A stretch of 24,692 nucleotides of DNA from CAYVOX01 sp964453035 (GCA_964453035.1 CAYVOX010000035.1:1-24692); one strand, 5' to 3'; counted from the first letter of the stretch, positions 1 through 9,107 are shown. A program made the numbers and translations. The notes: generated from the letters alone by a model not told the origin.

Positions 1-2
1 TC

Positions 3-542
3 CTCAACCCGGGTCCGGGCGTGGGCGGGCACTGCATCAGCGTTGACCCCTGGTTCCTCGTGGAAGCCGCGCCGGATCTCACCCCCCTCATCAAAACCGC
101 CCGCCAGGTGAACGACGCCCAGCCCGGCTACGTGGTCAGGCTGGTCAAACGCGCCCTCCCCGCCGGGGTTAACCTGCAAGGCCTGCGCATCGCCGCGCTG
201 GGATTGGCCTTCAAAGCCGATGTGGACGACCTGCGCGAATCCCCTGCCATCGAAGTGGCCCACCTTCTGCAAAAAGAAGGCGCGCACGTGCTGGGTTTTG
301 AACCCTTCAAACCTGACGCGCAACTGCCCGGTCTGCTCACCGTTCCCACGCTGGAGGAGGCCCTCCAGAATGCCGATTTGCTCCTCCTGCTGGTCAGGCA
401 CGCCCCACTCATCCAGCTCTCCCCGCTGAAAGTGGCTCAGATGACCCCGGCGCGCCTCGCCGTGGATACCGTCAACGGCTGGGACCCGGCGGCCTGGCGC
501 GGGGCTGGCTTTTCGCTGCACCGTCTCGGGGTGGGCGGATGA
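3..542 (+). CDS. wecC: UDP-N-acetyl-D-mannosamine dehydrogenase, C-terminal part (5' end outside window)
   Basis: Oxidises UDP-ManNAc to UDP-ManNAcA with NAD+, in the cytoplasm, for surface polysaccharide. The reading frame is open from base 3, so the N-terminal NAD-binding domain and much of the central domain lie outside the window. The first visible residues are LNPGPGVGGHCISVDPWF, the active-site signature of the UDP-glucose/UDP-ManNAc dehydrogenase family; the nucleophilic Cys is codon 33-35. The C-terminal UDP-binding domain follows, with GLAFKADVDDLRESP and a closing DTVNGW segment. The WF after VDP and the epimerase partner next door favour UDP-ManNAc over UDP-glucose as substrate. 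The stop overlaps the start of the next gene (ATGA), so the two are probably translationally coupled. Confidence 0.88.
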   Translation, partial: LNPGPGVGGHCISVDPWFLVEAAPDLTPLIKTARQVNDAQPGYVVRLVKRALPAGVNLQGLRIAALGLAFKADVDDLRESPAIEVAHLLQKEGAHVLGFEPFKPDAQLPGLLTVPTLEEALQNADLLLLLVRHAPLIQLSPLKVAQMTPARLAVDTVNGWDPAAWRGAGFSLHRLGVGG

Positions 543-1672
543 TTCGGGTCCTCTCCATCTTCGGGACGCGCCCCGAAGCCGTGAAAATGGCGCCGGTGGT
601 GAAGGCCCTGGCTGCCCAGCCGGGTATCACCTCGCGGGTATGCGTCACCGCGCAGCACCGCCAGATGCTCGACCAGGTGCTGGAGGTCTTCAACATCCAG
701 CCGGATGTTGACCTGAACCTGATGCGCCCCGACCAGAGCCTGGCTCAGCTCACCGCCGATATCTTCACCCATCTTGATCCCATCTTAGAACAGGAAAAAC
801 CGGACTGGGTGCTGGTGCAGGGCGATACCACCACCGTCATGGCGGCTGCGATGCTGGCCTTCTACCACCGCATCCGCGTGGGGCACGTGGAGGCCGGCCT
901 GCGCACCGGAGACCGCTACCAGCCCTTCCCGGAGGAAATCAACCGCCGCGTGGCGGGCGTGGTCGCCGACCTACACTTTGCCCCCACCGAACATTCGGTC
1001 CAGAATTTACTCAAAGAGGGCATCCCCGGCTGGCGTATCGTCGTCACCGGCAACCCGGCCATAGACGCCCTGCAGGAAATCACCCGCCACCCCTCGCCGC
1101 CCCAGGTCAACGAACTGTTGCAGCGCCTTTCCATTGGCGAGGGCGGCAAGCAACTGGTGATGATTACCGCCCACCGCCGTGAGAACCTGGGCCAGCCCCT
1201 GGAAGATATTTGCGCTGGGCTGCGCCGCCTGGCAGAGGCTTACCCCGAGCGGCTTGAACTGGTCTATGCGGTGCACCTCAACCCGCGCGTGCAGGAGCCG
1301 GTTCACCGCCTGCTGGGAGGCATCCCCAACATCACCCTGCTGCCCCCGCTTGATTACCTTCCTATGGTGCACCTGCTGCGCCGCTCTGTGCTGGTTCTAA
1401 CCGATTCAGGCGGCATCCAGGAAGAAGCCACCAGCCTGGGCGTGCCTGCCCTGGTGCTGCGCCAGGTGACCGAGCGCCCGGAGGGCGTGGCAGCCGGCGT
1501 GCTAAAACTGGTGGGCACGCACCCCGACCAAATTTTTTCCACCGCTCAACAACTTCTGGAAGACCCTGCTGCCTATGCTCGCATGGCCAACGCCCACAAC
1601 CCCTTCGGGGATGGGCACGCCGCCGGTAGAATCGTCCGGGCAATTCTGGATTATCAAGATGAGCCCCGCTAA
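539..1672 (+). CDS. wecB: UDP-N-acetylglucosamine 2-epimerase (non-hydrolysing)
   Basis: Interconverts UDP-GlcNAc and UDP-ManNAc in the cytoplasm and supplies the substrate for the dehydrogenase just upstream. The 377-residue length is normal for the family. Visible signatures in order are GTRPEAVKMAP at the N terminus, VQGDTTTVMA, HVEAGLRT, PFPEEINRR, ITAHRREN and TDSGGIQEEA, followed by TERPEGVAAG, all typical of the GT-B-like fold of WecB/MnaA. The ATG at 539 lies inside the stop of the upstream gene (ATGA), and the 3' end overlaps the next start by 14 nt, so this is a tight operon. Nothing looks broken. Confidence 0.95.
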   Translation: MIRVLSIFGTRPEAVKMAPVVKALAAQPGITSRVCVTAQHRQMLDQVLEVFNIQPDVDLNLMRPDQSLAQLTADIFTHLDPILEQEKPDWVLVQGDTTTVMAAAMLAFYHRIRVGHVEAGLRTGDRYQPFPEEINRRVAGVVADLHFAPTEHSVQNLLKEGIPGWRIVVTGNPAIDALQEITRHPSPPQVNELLQRLSIGEGGKQLVMITAHRRENLGQPLEDICAGLRRLAEAYPERLELVYAVHLNPRVQEPVHRLLGGIPNITLLPPLDYLPMVHLLRRSVLVLTDSGGIQEEATSLGVPALVLRQVTERPEGVAAGVLKLVGTHPDQIFSTAQQLLEDPAAYARMANAHNPFGDGHAAGRIVRAILDYQDEPR

Positions 1673-2681
1673 GGTCTGCATTTTTCCGCAACCCAAAGGC
1701 CTGGGGGGACCGGCAGCCTTTTCTGCTCGCCTTTCCACTGCGCTCGAGCAGCGCGGCATCAGCGTTACCACCGAGATTAACGACTCCTCCGTCAGCGCGG
1801 TGCTGGTGATGGGCGGCTCGCGCCACCTCAACAGCCTGCGCCAGGCCAAAAAGCGCGGCGCGCGCCTGGTGCAGCGCCTGAACGGCATGAACTGGGTCCA
1901 CCGCCAGGCGGCCACCGGGCTGCGCCACTACCTGCGCGCGGAAATCAACAACTGGATCCTCGCCACCATTCGCGCCCGCCTGGCAGACCGGATTATCTAC
2001 CAATCCAACTTCACGCAGGATTGGTGGCAGCGCGTTTACCGCACACCATCAGCCCTGGCCCGGGTCATCTACAACGGCGTGGATTTAAAGGCTTACTCGC
2101 CGGAGGGCACGCACCAGCGCCCGCAGGAGCACATCCGCATCCTCGCCGTGGAAGGCCGCTACGGCGGCGGCTATGATATCGGCCTGGAAAACGCCCTCTC
2201 GCTGGTTAATGCACTCAACCAAGCACAGCCCTCTCCACGCTTTGAACTGCTGGTGGCTGGCCAGGTGCCGGAGCAAACCCGCGCGCGCATCCAGGCAACT
2301 GGCGCGTGGGTCACCTGGGCTGGCGTGGTGCCCCGGGAGCATATCCCCGCCCTCGATCGCTCCGCGCACCTTCTTTTTTCAGCCGACCTGAACGCCGCCT
2401 GCCCCAATGCCGTCATCGAAGCCCTGGCCTGCGGTTTGCCTGTGGCAGCTTATGCCACCGGCGCCCTGCCCGAGATGCTGCAAGACGGCGCAGGCCTGTG
2501 CGTTCCGTATGGCAGAGATTACTGGAAGCTGCAAAAGCCGCAGGTGGAGCCGCTCGCGCAGGCTGTGCAGCAGATCGCTGCGCAGCAGCCCACCTTCCGC
2601 CAGGCTGCGCGCCAGCGAGCCGAAGCCGCTTTTGATATCAACGTCGTCATGGAACAATACCTGGAAGCTTTGCTGGGCTGA
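1659..2681 (+). CDS. GT-B glycosyltransferase (family 4/1-like)
   Basis: Probably transfers a sugar from a nucleotide-sugar donor during assembly of the polysaccharide served by the two upstream genes. I chose the ATG at 1659, which gives 340 residues starting MSPAKVCIFPQPKGLGGP, a typical GT-B N terminus with a glycine-rich loop; the longer frame from 1575 only reads through the epimerase gene. A GVDLKAYSPEG segment marks the inter-domain region, and CPNAVIEALACGLPVAAYATGALPEML near the C terminus is the donor-binding E-x7-E-like region of family 4/1 enzymes. Donor, acceptor and linkage cannot be read from the sequence. It is the last gene of the operon; no convincing terminator is seen in the 33 nt before the convergent neighbour. 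Confidence 0.85.
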   Translation: MSPAKVCIFPQPKGLGGPAAFSARLSTALEQRGISVTTEINDSSVSAVLVMGGSRHLNSLRQAKKRGARLVQRLNGMNWVHRQAATGLRHYLRAEINNWILATIRARLADRIIYQSNFTQDWWQRVYRTPSALARVIYNGVDLKAYSPEGTHQRPQEHIRILAVEGRYGGGYDIGLENALSLVNALNQAQPSPRFELLVAGQVPEQTRARIQATGAWVTWAGVVPREHIPALDRSAHLLFSADLNAACPNAVIEALACGLPVAAYATGALPEMLQDGAGLCVPYGRDYWKLQKPQVEPLAQAVQQIAAQQPTFRQAARQRAEAAFDINVVMEQYLEALLG

Positions 2682-2714
2682 GTTCAGGGCAGCCCGCCAC
2701 CCCCCCTCCCCGCC

Positions 2715-3215
2715 CTAAAAATCACGCAGCAGCACCGCATCCGGTCCGCGCCCGATCTCCCACGGATAGACGATATGCGCGTCGGTGATGGCCGCGTAAA
2801 AATCCGGGCGGGATTGGCCAAACAGGGGACGATAAGGGTTAAAATGCAGCACACAGGTGAACGGCACGCCGGCAGCCCCCGTTATGCGGTGGCGCACCGC
2901 CGTCATCGTCCGGCCTGAGCCCCACACGTCATCCACCACCAACACCTTTCGCCCGCGCAGCAGAGCATCCTCGGGGAATTGCAGAAAATTTGGCCAGGCC
3001 AGGGCGCGGTTTTGTTTGGCTTGCTCCATCTCCGCCGGAAAATCCACCGCCGCGGTTAAAATCACATCCACATGCAGCGCCTGGGCCAAAAGCCCGCCCG
3101 GGATGATGCCCCCCCTCGTAATCATCACCATCGCGTCAAATTCAGTATTGAACTGGGGAACCAGGTGATCAATCAGTTTATCCACTTCCGTCCAGGTGAG
3201 CACTTCTTTGCGCAT
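2715..3215 (-). CDS. Phosphoribosyltransferase (xanthine/hypoxanthine-guanine PRTase-like)
   Basis: A 166-residue type I phosphoribosyltransferase, probably using PRPP to salvage a purine base in the cytoplasm. The PRPP-binding motif VLVVDDVWGSGRT is clear, and MITRGGIIPGG fits the N-terminal pyrophosphate-binding loop. The C-terminal YPWEIGRGP resembles the hood region of short xanthine/hypoxanthine PRTases. Substrate preference is not determinable, and a regulatory paralogue is possible. The ATG at 3215 is supported by an AAGGA about nine bases upstream. It is a single gene, convergent with the glycosyltransferase and divergent from the phosphodiesterase gene. Confidence 0.85.
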   Translation of the reverse strand: MRKEVLTWTEVDKLIDHLVPQFNTEFDAMVMITRGGIIPGGLLAQALHVDVILTAAVDFPAEMEQAKQNRALAWPNFLQFPEDALLRGRKVLVVDDVWGSGRTMTAVRHRITGAAGVPFTCVLHFNPYRPLFGQSRPDFYAAITDAHIVYPWEIGRGPDAVLLRDF

Positions 3216-3378
3216 GCAGAACCATCCTTAAATTAATCTGGCGCAAGCCAATCTGCGGCATGCCAGGATGATTATCCACTGACTCAAGGGAGGCTGTCAA
3301 GTCTGCAAGGGGCGAATCCGCGCCCCAATTCGCCCGGATGGTGTAAGATAAAGCTATATTTCCGCTGCTGAGGTTTTA
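3216..3378. promoter_or_regulatory. Divergent intergenic region with promoters for both flanking genes
   Basis: This 163-bp gap separates two genes transcribed away from each other, so it must hold both promoters. On the + side a GAGG lies about seven bases before the ATG at 3379, and AT-rich hexamers TAAGAT (3344) and TATATT (3355) are possible -10 boxes, without convincing -35 partners. I see no dyad or known riboswitch here. Confidence 0.4.
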
Positions 3379-4665
3379 ATGCCCAATCTTGTTGCTCAAC
3401 TGCTGCCCCAACTTGAATCCCACCGCATCGCCAGGCTGAATGCCGGGCCAAACGCCTTTTACCCGTGTTACAACCGCCAGTCGCTGGTCAATCTGCCCGC
3501 CAGCGTCTGTCACTGGCTTGGCGCGCCGCTTTTTGGCAACCCCCCCCTCAACCAGTCTATCCTTGCCGCGGCTGGCGGCCCCTTCCGGCGCGTGATTTTG
3601 CTGGTGGTGGATGGCCTGGGCCTGGAGCAATTCCAGCGCCATATCAGCCAGGACAGCCATTCATCCAACCTGTGGCCCGGGCTGCTCGAGGAAGGCTTTC
3701 TGGCGCCGCTCACCAGCATCGTTCCCTCCACCACCACCTCGGCGCTGACAACATTGTGGACCGGGCGGACTCCGGCTGAGCACGGCGTGATGGGCTACGA
3801 AATGTACCTCAAGGAATACGGCTTGATTGCCAACATGATTACCCACTCACCCGCCAGTTTCGTGGGCGACGTGGGCGGGCTGCGCCGGGCCGGCTTCCAG
3901 CCGGAGTCTTTCCTGCCGGTACCTACCCTCGGGCCGCACCTGCTGGCCTCCGGCGTTGAATCCTTTGCCTTCCAGCACATCAGTATCGCGCGTTCTGGCC
4001 TTTCCACCATGCTCTTCCCGCAGGTGAACGTCATCCCATTTCGCACCCTGAGCGACCTGTGGGTAAGCGTGCCGGCCTTTCTGGAGAGCCGCCAGCGCGA
4101 CCCGCTCTACACCTACATCTACTGGGGCGAGCTGGACGAGCTTTCTCACCGCTTTGGCCCGCAAGACCGCCGGGTTGACCTGGAATTTACCCATTTCACC
4201 TCCCTGTTTGAGTATTTCCATACGGAATTACGCAAATCCTCCCACGGTGACACCCTGCTGCTGTTGACCGCCGACCACGGTCACCTGCACACCCCGGCTA
4301 ACCCCCATTACGAGCTTAAAAATCACCCGCAGCTGGCATCATGTTTGCACATGATTCCCAGTGGTGAAAACCGGCTGGCGTATCTCTACCTGCGCCCCGG
4401 CAAAGAAGCGCAGGCCCAGGATTACATCCAGAAGACCTGGCCCGGTGAGTTTGTTGTTCTGCCCGCCGAACAGGTGATTGCCAGCGGCCTGATGGGCTCC
4501 GGCACACTGCACCCGCGCCTGGCTGAGCGCCTGGGCGACTGGGTGATGATAGCCCAGGGCAACGCCTACCTGTGGTGGGCGGATAAGGAAAACCTGCTGC
4601 GCGGCCGCCACGGTGGGCTCAGCCGCACGGAAATGCTCATTCCGTTGTTTGGTTTGGTCGTCTAA
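3379..4665 (+). CDS. Type I phosphodiesterase/nucleotide pyrophosphatase (alkaline phosphatase superfamily)
   Basis: A 428-residue metal-dependent phosphodiesterase-like enzyme. The expected zinc-ligand and nucleophile motifs appear in order: VVDGLG (metal Asp), PSTTTSALTTLWTGRTPAEHGVMGY (the nucleophile is the Thr of the STTTS stretch), GELDELSHRFGP (Asp and His ligands) and TADHGH (Asp and His ligands), with NHP after it. This arrangement matches the Pfam phosphodiesterase family (PF01663). No signal peptide or membrane span is evident, so it is probably cytoplasmic, unlike many family members. Substrate unknown. GAGG precedes the ATG. The following gene seems to have its own promoter within the 42-nt gap. 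Confidence 0.85.
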   Translation: MPNLVAQLLPQLESHRIARLNAGPNAFYPCYNRQSLVNLPASVCHWLGAPLFGNPPLNQSILAAAGGPFRRVILLVVDGLGLEQFQRHISQDSHSSNLWPGLLEEGFLAPLTSIVPSTTTSALTTLWTGRTPAEHGVMGYEMYLKEYGLIANMITHSPASFVGDVGGLRRAGFQPESFLPVPTLGPHLLASGVESFAFQHISIARSGLSTMLFPQVNVIPFRTLSDLWVSVPAFLESRQRDPLYTYIYWGELDELSHRFGPQDRRVDLEFTHFTSLFEYFHTELRKSSHGDTLLLLTADHGHLHTPANPHYELKNHPQLASCLHMIPSGENRLAYLYLRPGKEAQAQDYIQKTWPGEFVVLPAEQVIASGLMGSGTLHPRLAERLGDWVMIAQGNAYLWWADKENLLRGRHGGLSRTEMLIPLFGLVV

Positions 4666-4672
4666 TGCTTGC

Positions 4673-4708
4673 TTGCCCGTGCAGGCAGCGCGTGATACAC
4701 TCTTTTTA
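4673..4708 (+). promoter_or_regulatory. Promoter for a probable leaderless transcript of the 4708 gene
   Basis: TTGCCC (4673-4678), a 17-nt spacer and an extended -10, TGA-TACACT (TACACT 4696-4701), are followed after only six bases by the ATG at 4708. Transcription would start on or next to the start codon. No Shine-Dalgarno sequence precedes it. Confidence 0.55.
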
Positions 4709-6279
4709 TGGCGCATAACATCCTGGTTGTCACGCCTCAAGCCGCATTTGGAGAGCTGATCCGCCTCACTTTGGAGGAGACCAGCCTTTATCGCGTGCGC
4801 CTGGTGCAAACTGCAGCCGCGGCCCTTTCCAGTTGCGATCACATTCCCTTCAGCCTGGCCATTCTGGATACGCTGGAGAACGAACCGCTGGCGCAGTTGC
4901 AGCAAAAATTGCGCGCGGCGCTCCCCGGCCTCAAGGTGATGGTTATCCCACCGGCTAATAATCCCAACCACCCGCTACTGGCGGGCGTTGCGCCTGAGGG
5001 CTTCATCTTCCAACCCTTCTACGTGCCGGATATGCTCGACGCAGTCAACGCGCTGCTGGAAAAACCCGAACCGCAGCAGGCCCTGCCCCAGGATTCCGCC
5101 CCGCTGCCCACCTGGGTTTCCGACCCATCCGAAACCCGCCGCCTGCTTGAGCAGCATTTGCCGCAGACCTCCGCCCACAGCGCGCTGCTCATCCTCACGC
5201 GCCAGCGCTGGGTGCAGGCAGGCATGCTGGGAGAGAGCGCGGCGCAGGAAGTTGTTCATTCCCTGGCGCGCGCCAGCAACGAAAATGCCACCGACCTGGC
5301 GCGCTTCATTCGCCTGAACGGAGATGGCAGCGAACAATTGGTGTATGCCGTGCCGCTGCCCGGCAGCGTGCTGCTGGCGTTAGCGTTTGCGCCTTACACC
5401 TCGCTCTCAAAAATCAGCGCGCAGACCCACCAGGTGGCGCGCCAGCTAACCCGGTTCCCTGCCGCCGATGTGGAAGAAATTCTCCAGGGTCAACCCCCTG
5501 TCGCGATTGAGACTCCCGCCCCGCAACCCATCTCTGTTCCCAAACCTGCCGCAGAATTGGCCCTCGAAGAAATGCTCTCGCAGTTTCCCTCCCCTGAACC
5601 CACGCCCGAAGCGCAGGGCGAGGCGCGTTTTCTCTTCCCCTGGGAAATCGAAGCCGGTCGCCTGCAACCCCCAACAAATACCCCGCCCCCCGCTCTGCCT
5701 GTCCCAGAAGAAACCTCGCGTACCCGTAAAAACCTGCTGGATACCATTCCCCTCTCACCGCAGGAAAGAGTAGAAGCAACCCGCCCCAGCCCGGTGTCCT
5801 CGCTTGAGGATACTCAGCCTGCCCGCGCAGGCAAACTCACCCCTCCACCCACCACTCGCGCTACCGACTCGGTGATGGCGGAACTGGTTTACACCTGCAT
5901 TTTGCTGCCGCGCCTGCCGGAAGCTGCCCTCTCCGGAGACCTGGCTGCCCGCCTCACCGAATGGCTGCCGCAACTGTGCGCAGCCTTCGGCTGGCAGCTT
6001 GAAGGTTTGGTCATCCAGCGCCAGTACCTGCAGTGGAGCGTGCAGGTTACCCCCACCATTTCGCCCGGCAATGTGGTGCGCGCCATCCGCCAGCACACCT
6101 CGCAGCGCATCGCCCAAGAATTTCCGCGCTACCAGCTCTCATCCCTCGATGGTGACTTCTGGGCGCCCGGTTTCCTCATCCTGAGCGGCTCTGAACCGCC
6201 TTCACCAGTGGTGGTAGCCAACTACATCCAGCAAACCCGCCAGCGGCAGGCGGGTTCCGCGCCCAGACAGCCATTATAA
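4708..6279 (+). CDS. Pseudo-receiver / roadblock-like / inactive IS200-type (Y1) transposase-domain fusion protein
   Basis: A 523-residue cytoplasmic protein with three parts. Residues 1-118 look like a response-regulator receiver: Asp54 (LAILDTLE) sits at the phosphorylation position, but the usual acidic pair after strand 1 is TP, and the KP motif is QP (residues 102-103), so classical phosphorylation is doubtful. Residues about 135-255 resemble a roadblock/LC7 fold (ALLILTRQRWVQAGMLGE). A proline-rich linker covers about 262-388. Residues about 390-512 resemble the IS200/REP-associated tyrosine transposase domain: an SPGNVVRAIRQHTSQRI helix, FPRY, DFWAPGFL and a late Tyr506. The HUH motif is lost: its two histidines align with Tyr440 and Gln442. 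This suggests a domesticated DNA- or RNA-binding domain rather than a mobile element. Its role is unknown; the next gene is polA. Confidence 0.72.
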   Translation: MAHNILVVTPQAAFGELIRLTLEETSLYRVRLVQTAAAALSSCDHIPFSLAILDTLENEPLAQLQQKLRAALPGLKVMVIPPANNPNHPLLAGVAPEGFIFQPFYVPDMLDAVNALLEKPEPQQALPQDSAPLPTWVSDPSETRRLLEQHLPQTSAHSALLILTRQRWVQAGMLGESAAQEVVHSLARASNENATDLARFIRLNGDGSEQLVYAVPLPGSVLLALAFAPYTSLSKISAQTHQVARQLTRFPAADVEEILQGQPPVAIETPAPQPISVPKPAAELALEEMLSQFPSPEPTPEAQGEARFLFPWEIEAGRLQPPTNTPPPALPVPEETSRTRKNLLDTIPLSPQERVEATRPSPVSSLEDTQPARAGKLTPPPTTRATDSVMAELVYTCILLPRLPEAALSGDLAARLTEWLPQLCAAFGWQLEGLVIQRQYLQWSVQVTPTISPGNVVRAIRQHTSQRIAQEFPRYQLSSLDGDFWAPGFLILSGSEPPSPVVVANYIQQTRQRQAGSAPRQPL

Positions 6280-6300
6280 TTAACCCAAATCCCGCTCGGA
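6275..6300 (+). promoter_or_regulatory. Possible polA promoter -10 and Shine-Dalgarno
   Basis: A perfect TATAAT lies at 6275-6280, overlapping the end of the upstream gene, with no good -35 at the right distance. A CGGAG at 6296-6300 is well placed before the ATG at 6309. Readthrough from the upstream gene is also possible. Confidence 0.4.
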
Positions 6301-6308
6301 GTGCCTTT

Positions 6309-9107
6309 ATGCCCCCCATTCTTTATTTGATTGACGGTCACGCCCTGGCTTACCGCACATTTTTTGCCATCACCGGCGGCAGCAGTGAACGGCTGCAAAC
6401 CCGCGATGGAGAACCCACCGCTGGCGTGCTGGGCTTTGCCTCGGTTCTGCTGCGCCTGCTGGAACAGGAGAAACCCGAATACCTGGCGGTGGCTTTTGAT
6501 ACCGGCAAAACCTTTCGCGATGAGCTCTACCCGCAATACAAGGCCACCCGCGCCAAAATGCCGGATGACTTGCGCCCCCAGATGGAGCGTATCCGCCAGC
6601 TGGTGGATGCTTTTCACTTTCCCAGGCTGGAACTGGAGGGGTTTGAGGCCGATGATATCCTCGGCAGTATCGCCCGGCAGGCGGTTGCCAAGGGTCTGGG
6701 GGTCAAGATTCTCACCGGCGATCGGGACCTGCTGCAGCTGGTGGATGAGCGCGTCATCGTCAACCTGGCGGGCAGCAAGCTCTCTGAGGCACGCGATTTC
6801 ACCCCCGCGGATGTCCAGTCCTACCTCGGCGTCAGGCCGGATCAAATTGTGGATTACAAAGCCCTGGTTGGGGATACCTCCGATAACATCCCGGGCGTCA
6901 AAGGGGTGGGCGAGAAAACCGCCGTCAGCCTGTTTGCGCAGTACTCCACACTCGATGAAATCTATGCCCACCTGGAAGACCTGCCCGCGCGGGTGAAAAC
7001 CCGCCTGGAAGCAGACCGCGAGGCCGCCTACCTCAGCCGCGAACTGGCCCGCATCCGCACCGACGTGAAGCTGGTGCTCAACCTGGATGAAGCCCGCACC
7101 GACCACATCAACTTTTCGGCGGTTGAGGCTTTGTTTAAGGAACTGGAATTCCGTACCCTGGTCACCCGCCTTCAAAAATTTACCGGCTCCGCAGCCGCAG
7201 CAACTCCCAGCCCGGCTGTGCCCTTGCAGCAGCTTTCGCTCTTCGGCGCGCCTGTCAGACAAATTGGCACGCCCAAGGATGTTAGCATTGCTGTGCGCAC
7301 CGTGGATACCCCCGGCGGGCTAGCTGAACTGGTCGCCACGCTGGAATCCGCGCCCCTCATTGCCATAGATACCGAAACAACCTCCACCGACCCGATGCGC
7401 GCCCGGCTGGTGGGCATTTCGCTGGCGGTTGGCGAGGGTGAAGGCTATTACATACCGGTCGGGCATCAAACCAGTGATCCTCAACTGCCCCTTGAGCAAG
7501 TCCTTGCAGCATTGCGCCCATCACTAACCGACTCCCGCAAAGGCAAAATTGGCCACAATCTCAAATACGATGCGCTTGTCTTAATGCAGCACGGCCTTGA
7601 AGTGGCTCCGCTGGTCTTTGACAGCATGATCGCCGAGTGGCTGGTGGACGCCGGTTCTCACCGCCTGGGGTTGAAAGACATGGCGGAGGACTACCTGGGA
7701 ATCAGCATGACCCACATCGAAGCCCTGATTGGCAAAGGCAAAGCGCAATTGAGCATGGCGGATGTGCCCGTGGCTTCGGTTGCGCCCTACGCCGCCGCGG
7801 ATGCCGAGGTGATTCACCGCCTTATACCCCTGCTCGTAAAGCGCATGGAGGCGGTCAACGCCGTGCGCCTCTTTGAGGAAATTGAAATGCCCCTCATCCC
7901 GGTACTGGCGCGCATGGAACAGGCCGGCATTTCGCTGGATGCGCCTTTCTTCACGCAAATGGCTGCTGAACTGGCGCAGCGCCTGGCGCAGATTGAGCAG
8001 CAAATCACACAGATTGTCGGGTACAGCTTTAACCTCAACTCCACCCAGCAGCTTGCAAAGGTGCTGTTCGAGACGCTAAGGCTCACCTCGCCTGAGGGCA
8101 AACGCACCGCCAGCGGACACTTTTCAACCTCAGCCGATGTTTTGAACGAAATGAGCGGACAGCACCCGGTGGTGGATCTGATCCTCGAGTACCGCGAGTT
8201 GTCAAAGCTCAAGTCCACCTATGTGGATGCCCTGCCCGCCCAAATTAACCCCCTCACCGGGCGCGTGCACACCTCGTTCAACCAGACAGGCTCCGTTACC
8301 GGGCGGCTGGCCTCCTCCGACCCCAACCTGCAAAATATCCCCACCCGCTCCGAAATTGGCCGGCGCGTGCGGCAGGGTTTTGTTGCCGCTCCAGGCATGC
8401 TGCTGCTCTCGGTGGATTACTCCCAGGTGGAACTGCGCATCGTGGCACACATGGCCAACGATGAAGCCATGCTCTCCGCCTTCCGCGCCGGGCAAGATAT
8501 CCACGCCGCCACCGCCGCCGCCATCCTCAACATCCCCCTGGGCGAGGTCAACAAAGAGCAGCGCCGCCGCGCCAAAGCCATCAACTTTGGCCTCATCTAT
8601 GGCATGAGTGCCTTCGGACTCAGCCGCGGCACTGACCTGACCCTCGCCGAAGCAGAAAACTTCTCCAAAGCTTATTTCCAGCAATTCCCGGGCATCAAGA
8701 AATACCTCGATGGTATGCGCCAGCTGGCTGCCACCCAGGGATACGTTGAAACCCTTTTTGGCAGGCGTCGTTACTTCCCAAATTTGCGCTTGCAGACCAA
8801 TTCCAACCTGCGCAACCGCGAAGAGCGCGAAGCCATCAACGCCCCCATCCAGGGCACAGCCGCTGACCTGATTAAAGTCGCCATGATTCGCCTGCCCGCT
8901 GCGCTCGCCGCGCAAGACCTTACGGCACGCATTTTGCTCCAGGTGCACGACGAACTGGTGCTGGAAGTTCCACACGCCGAACTGAAACGCACTGCGCAGG
9001 TGGTGCAGCAGGTGATGAGCGCCGCGGCGGAACTGGCTATTCCGCTCTCCACCGAAGCGCGCTGCGGAGAAAACTGGGGCAACCTGCGCGTAATTTCACA
9101 GGTATAA
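6309..9107 (+). CDS. polA: DNA polymerase I
   Basis: Repair and Okazaki-fragment-processing polymerase, 932 residues, full length. Residues 1-290 form the 5'-3' exonuclease (start ILYLIDGHALAYRTFFA; LEGFEADDILG; KILTGDRDLLQLV; GDTSDNIPGVKGVGEKTA). Residues about 340-530 form the 3'-5' proofreading exonuclease, which looks active: Asp354 and Glu356 in AIDTETTS, then GHNLKYDALVL and YAAADAEV. Residues about 560-930 form the family A polymerase with motif A around Asp703 (VDYSQVELR), motif B (RRRAKAINFGLIYGMS) and motif C around Asp881 (QVHDELVLEV). The start ATG has CGGAG upstream. All catalytic acids are present. Confidence 0.98.
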   Translation: MPPILYLIDGHALAYRTFFAITGGSSERLQTRDGEPTAGVLGFASVLLRLLEQEKPEYLAVAFDTGKTFRDELYPQYKATRAKMPDDLRPQMERIRQLVDAFHFPRLELEGFEADDILGSIARQAVAKGLGVKILTGDRDLLQLVDERVIVNLAGSKLSEARDFTPADVQSYLGVRPDQIVDYKALVGDTSDNIPGVKGVGEKTAVSLFAQYSTLDEIYAHLEDLPARVKTRLEADREAAYLSRELARIRTDVKLVLNLDEARTDHINFSAVEALFKELEFRTLVTRLQKFTGSAAAATPSPAVPLQQLSLFGAPVRQIGTPKDVSIAVRTVDTPGGLAELVATLESAPLIAIDTETTSTDPMRARLVGISLAVGEGEGYYIPVGHQTSDPQLPLEQVLAALRPSLTDSRKGKIGHNLKYDALVLMQHGLEVAPLVFDSMIAEWLVDAGSHRLGLKDMAEDYLGISMTHIEALIGKGKAQLSMADVPVASVAPYAAADAEVIHRLIPLLVKRMEAVNAVRLFEEIEMPLIPVLARMEQAGISLDAPFFTQMAAELAQRLAQIEQQITQIVGYSFNLNSTQQLAKVLFETLRLTSPEGKRTASGHFSTSADVLNEMSGQHPVVDLILEYRELSKLKSTYVDALPAQINPLTGRVHTSFNQTGSVTGRLASSDPNLQNIPTRSEIGRRVRQGFVAAPGMLLLSVDYSQVELRIVAHMANDEAMLSAFRAGQDIHAATAAAILNIPLGEVNKEQRRRAKAINFGLIYGMSAFGLSRGTDLTLAEAENFSKAYFQQFPGIKKYLDGMRQLAATQGYVETLFGRRRYFPNLRLQTNSNLRNREEREAINAPIQGTAADLIKVAMIRLPAALAAQDLTARILLQVHDELVLEVPHAELKRTAQVVQQVMSAAAELAIPLSTEARCGENWGNLRVISQV

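Noticed and set aside
2682..2714. Shared CAGGGCAGCCC with the hairpin at 13109-13147 as a dispersed repeat
   Set aside because: Only 11 bases match, the first site lacks the pairing arm, and such a match can occur by chance in GC-rich DNA.
4708..6279. Active IS200/IS605 insertion sequence
   Set aside because: The transposase-like part is the C terminus of a longer protein, the HUH histidines are absent, and no end hairpins or TnpB gene are seen.
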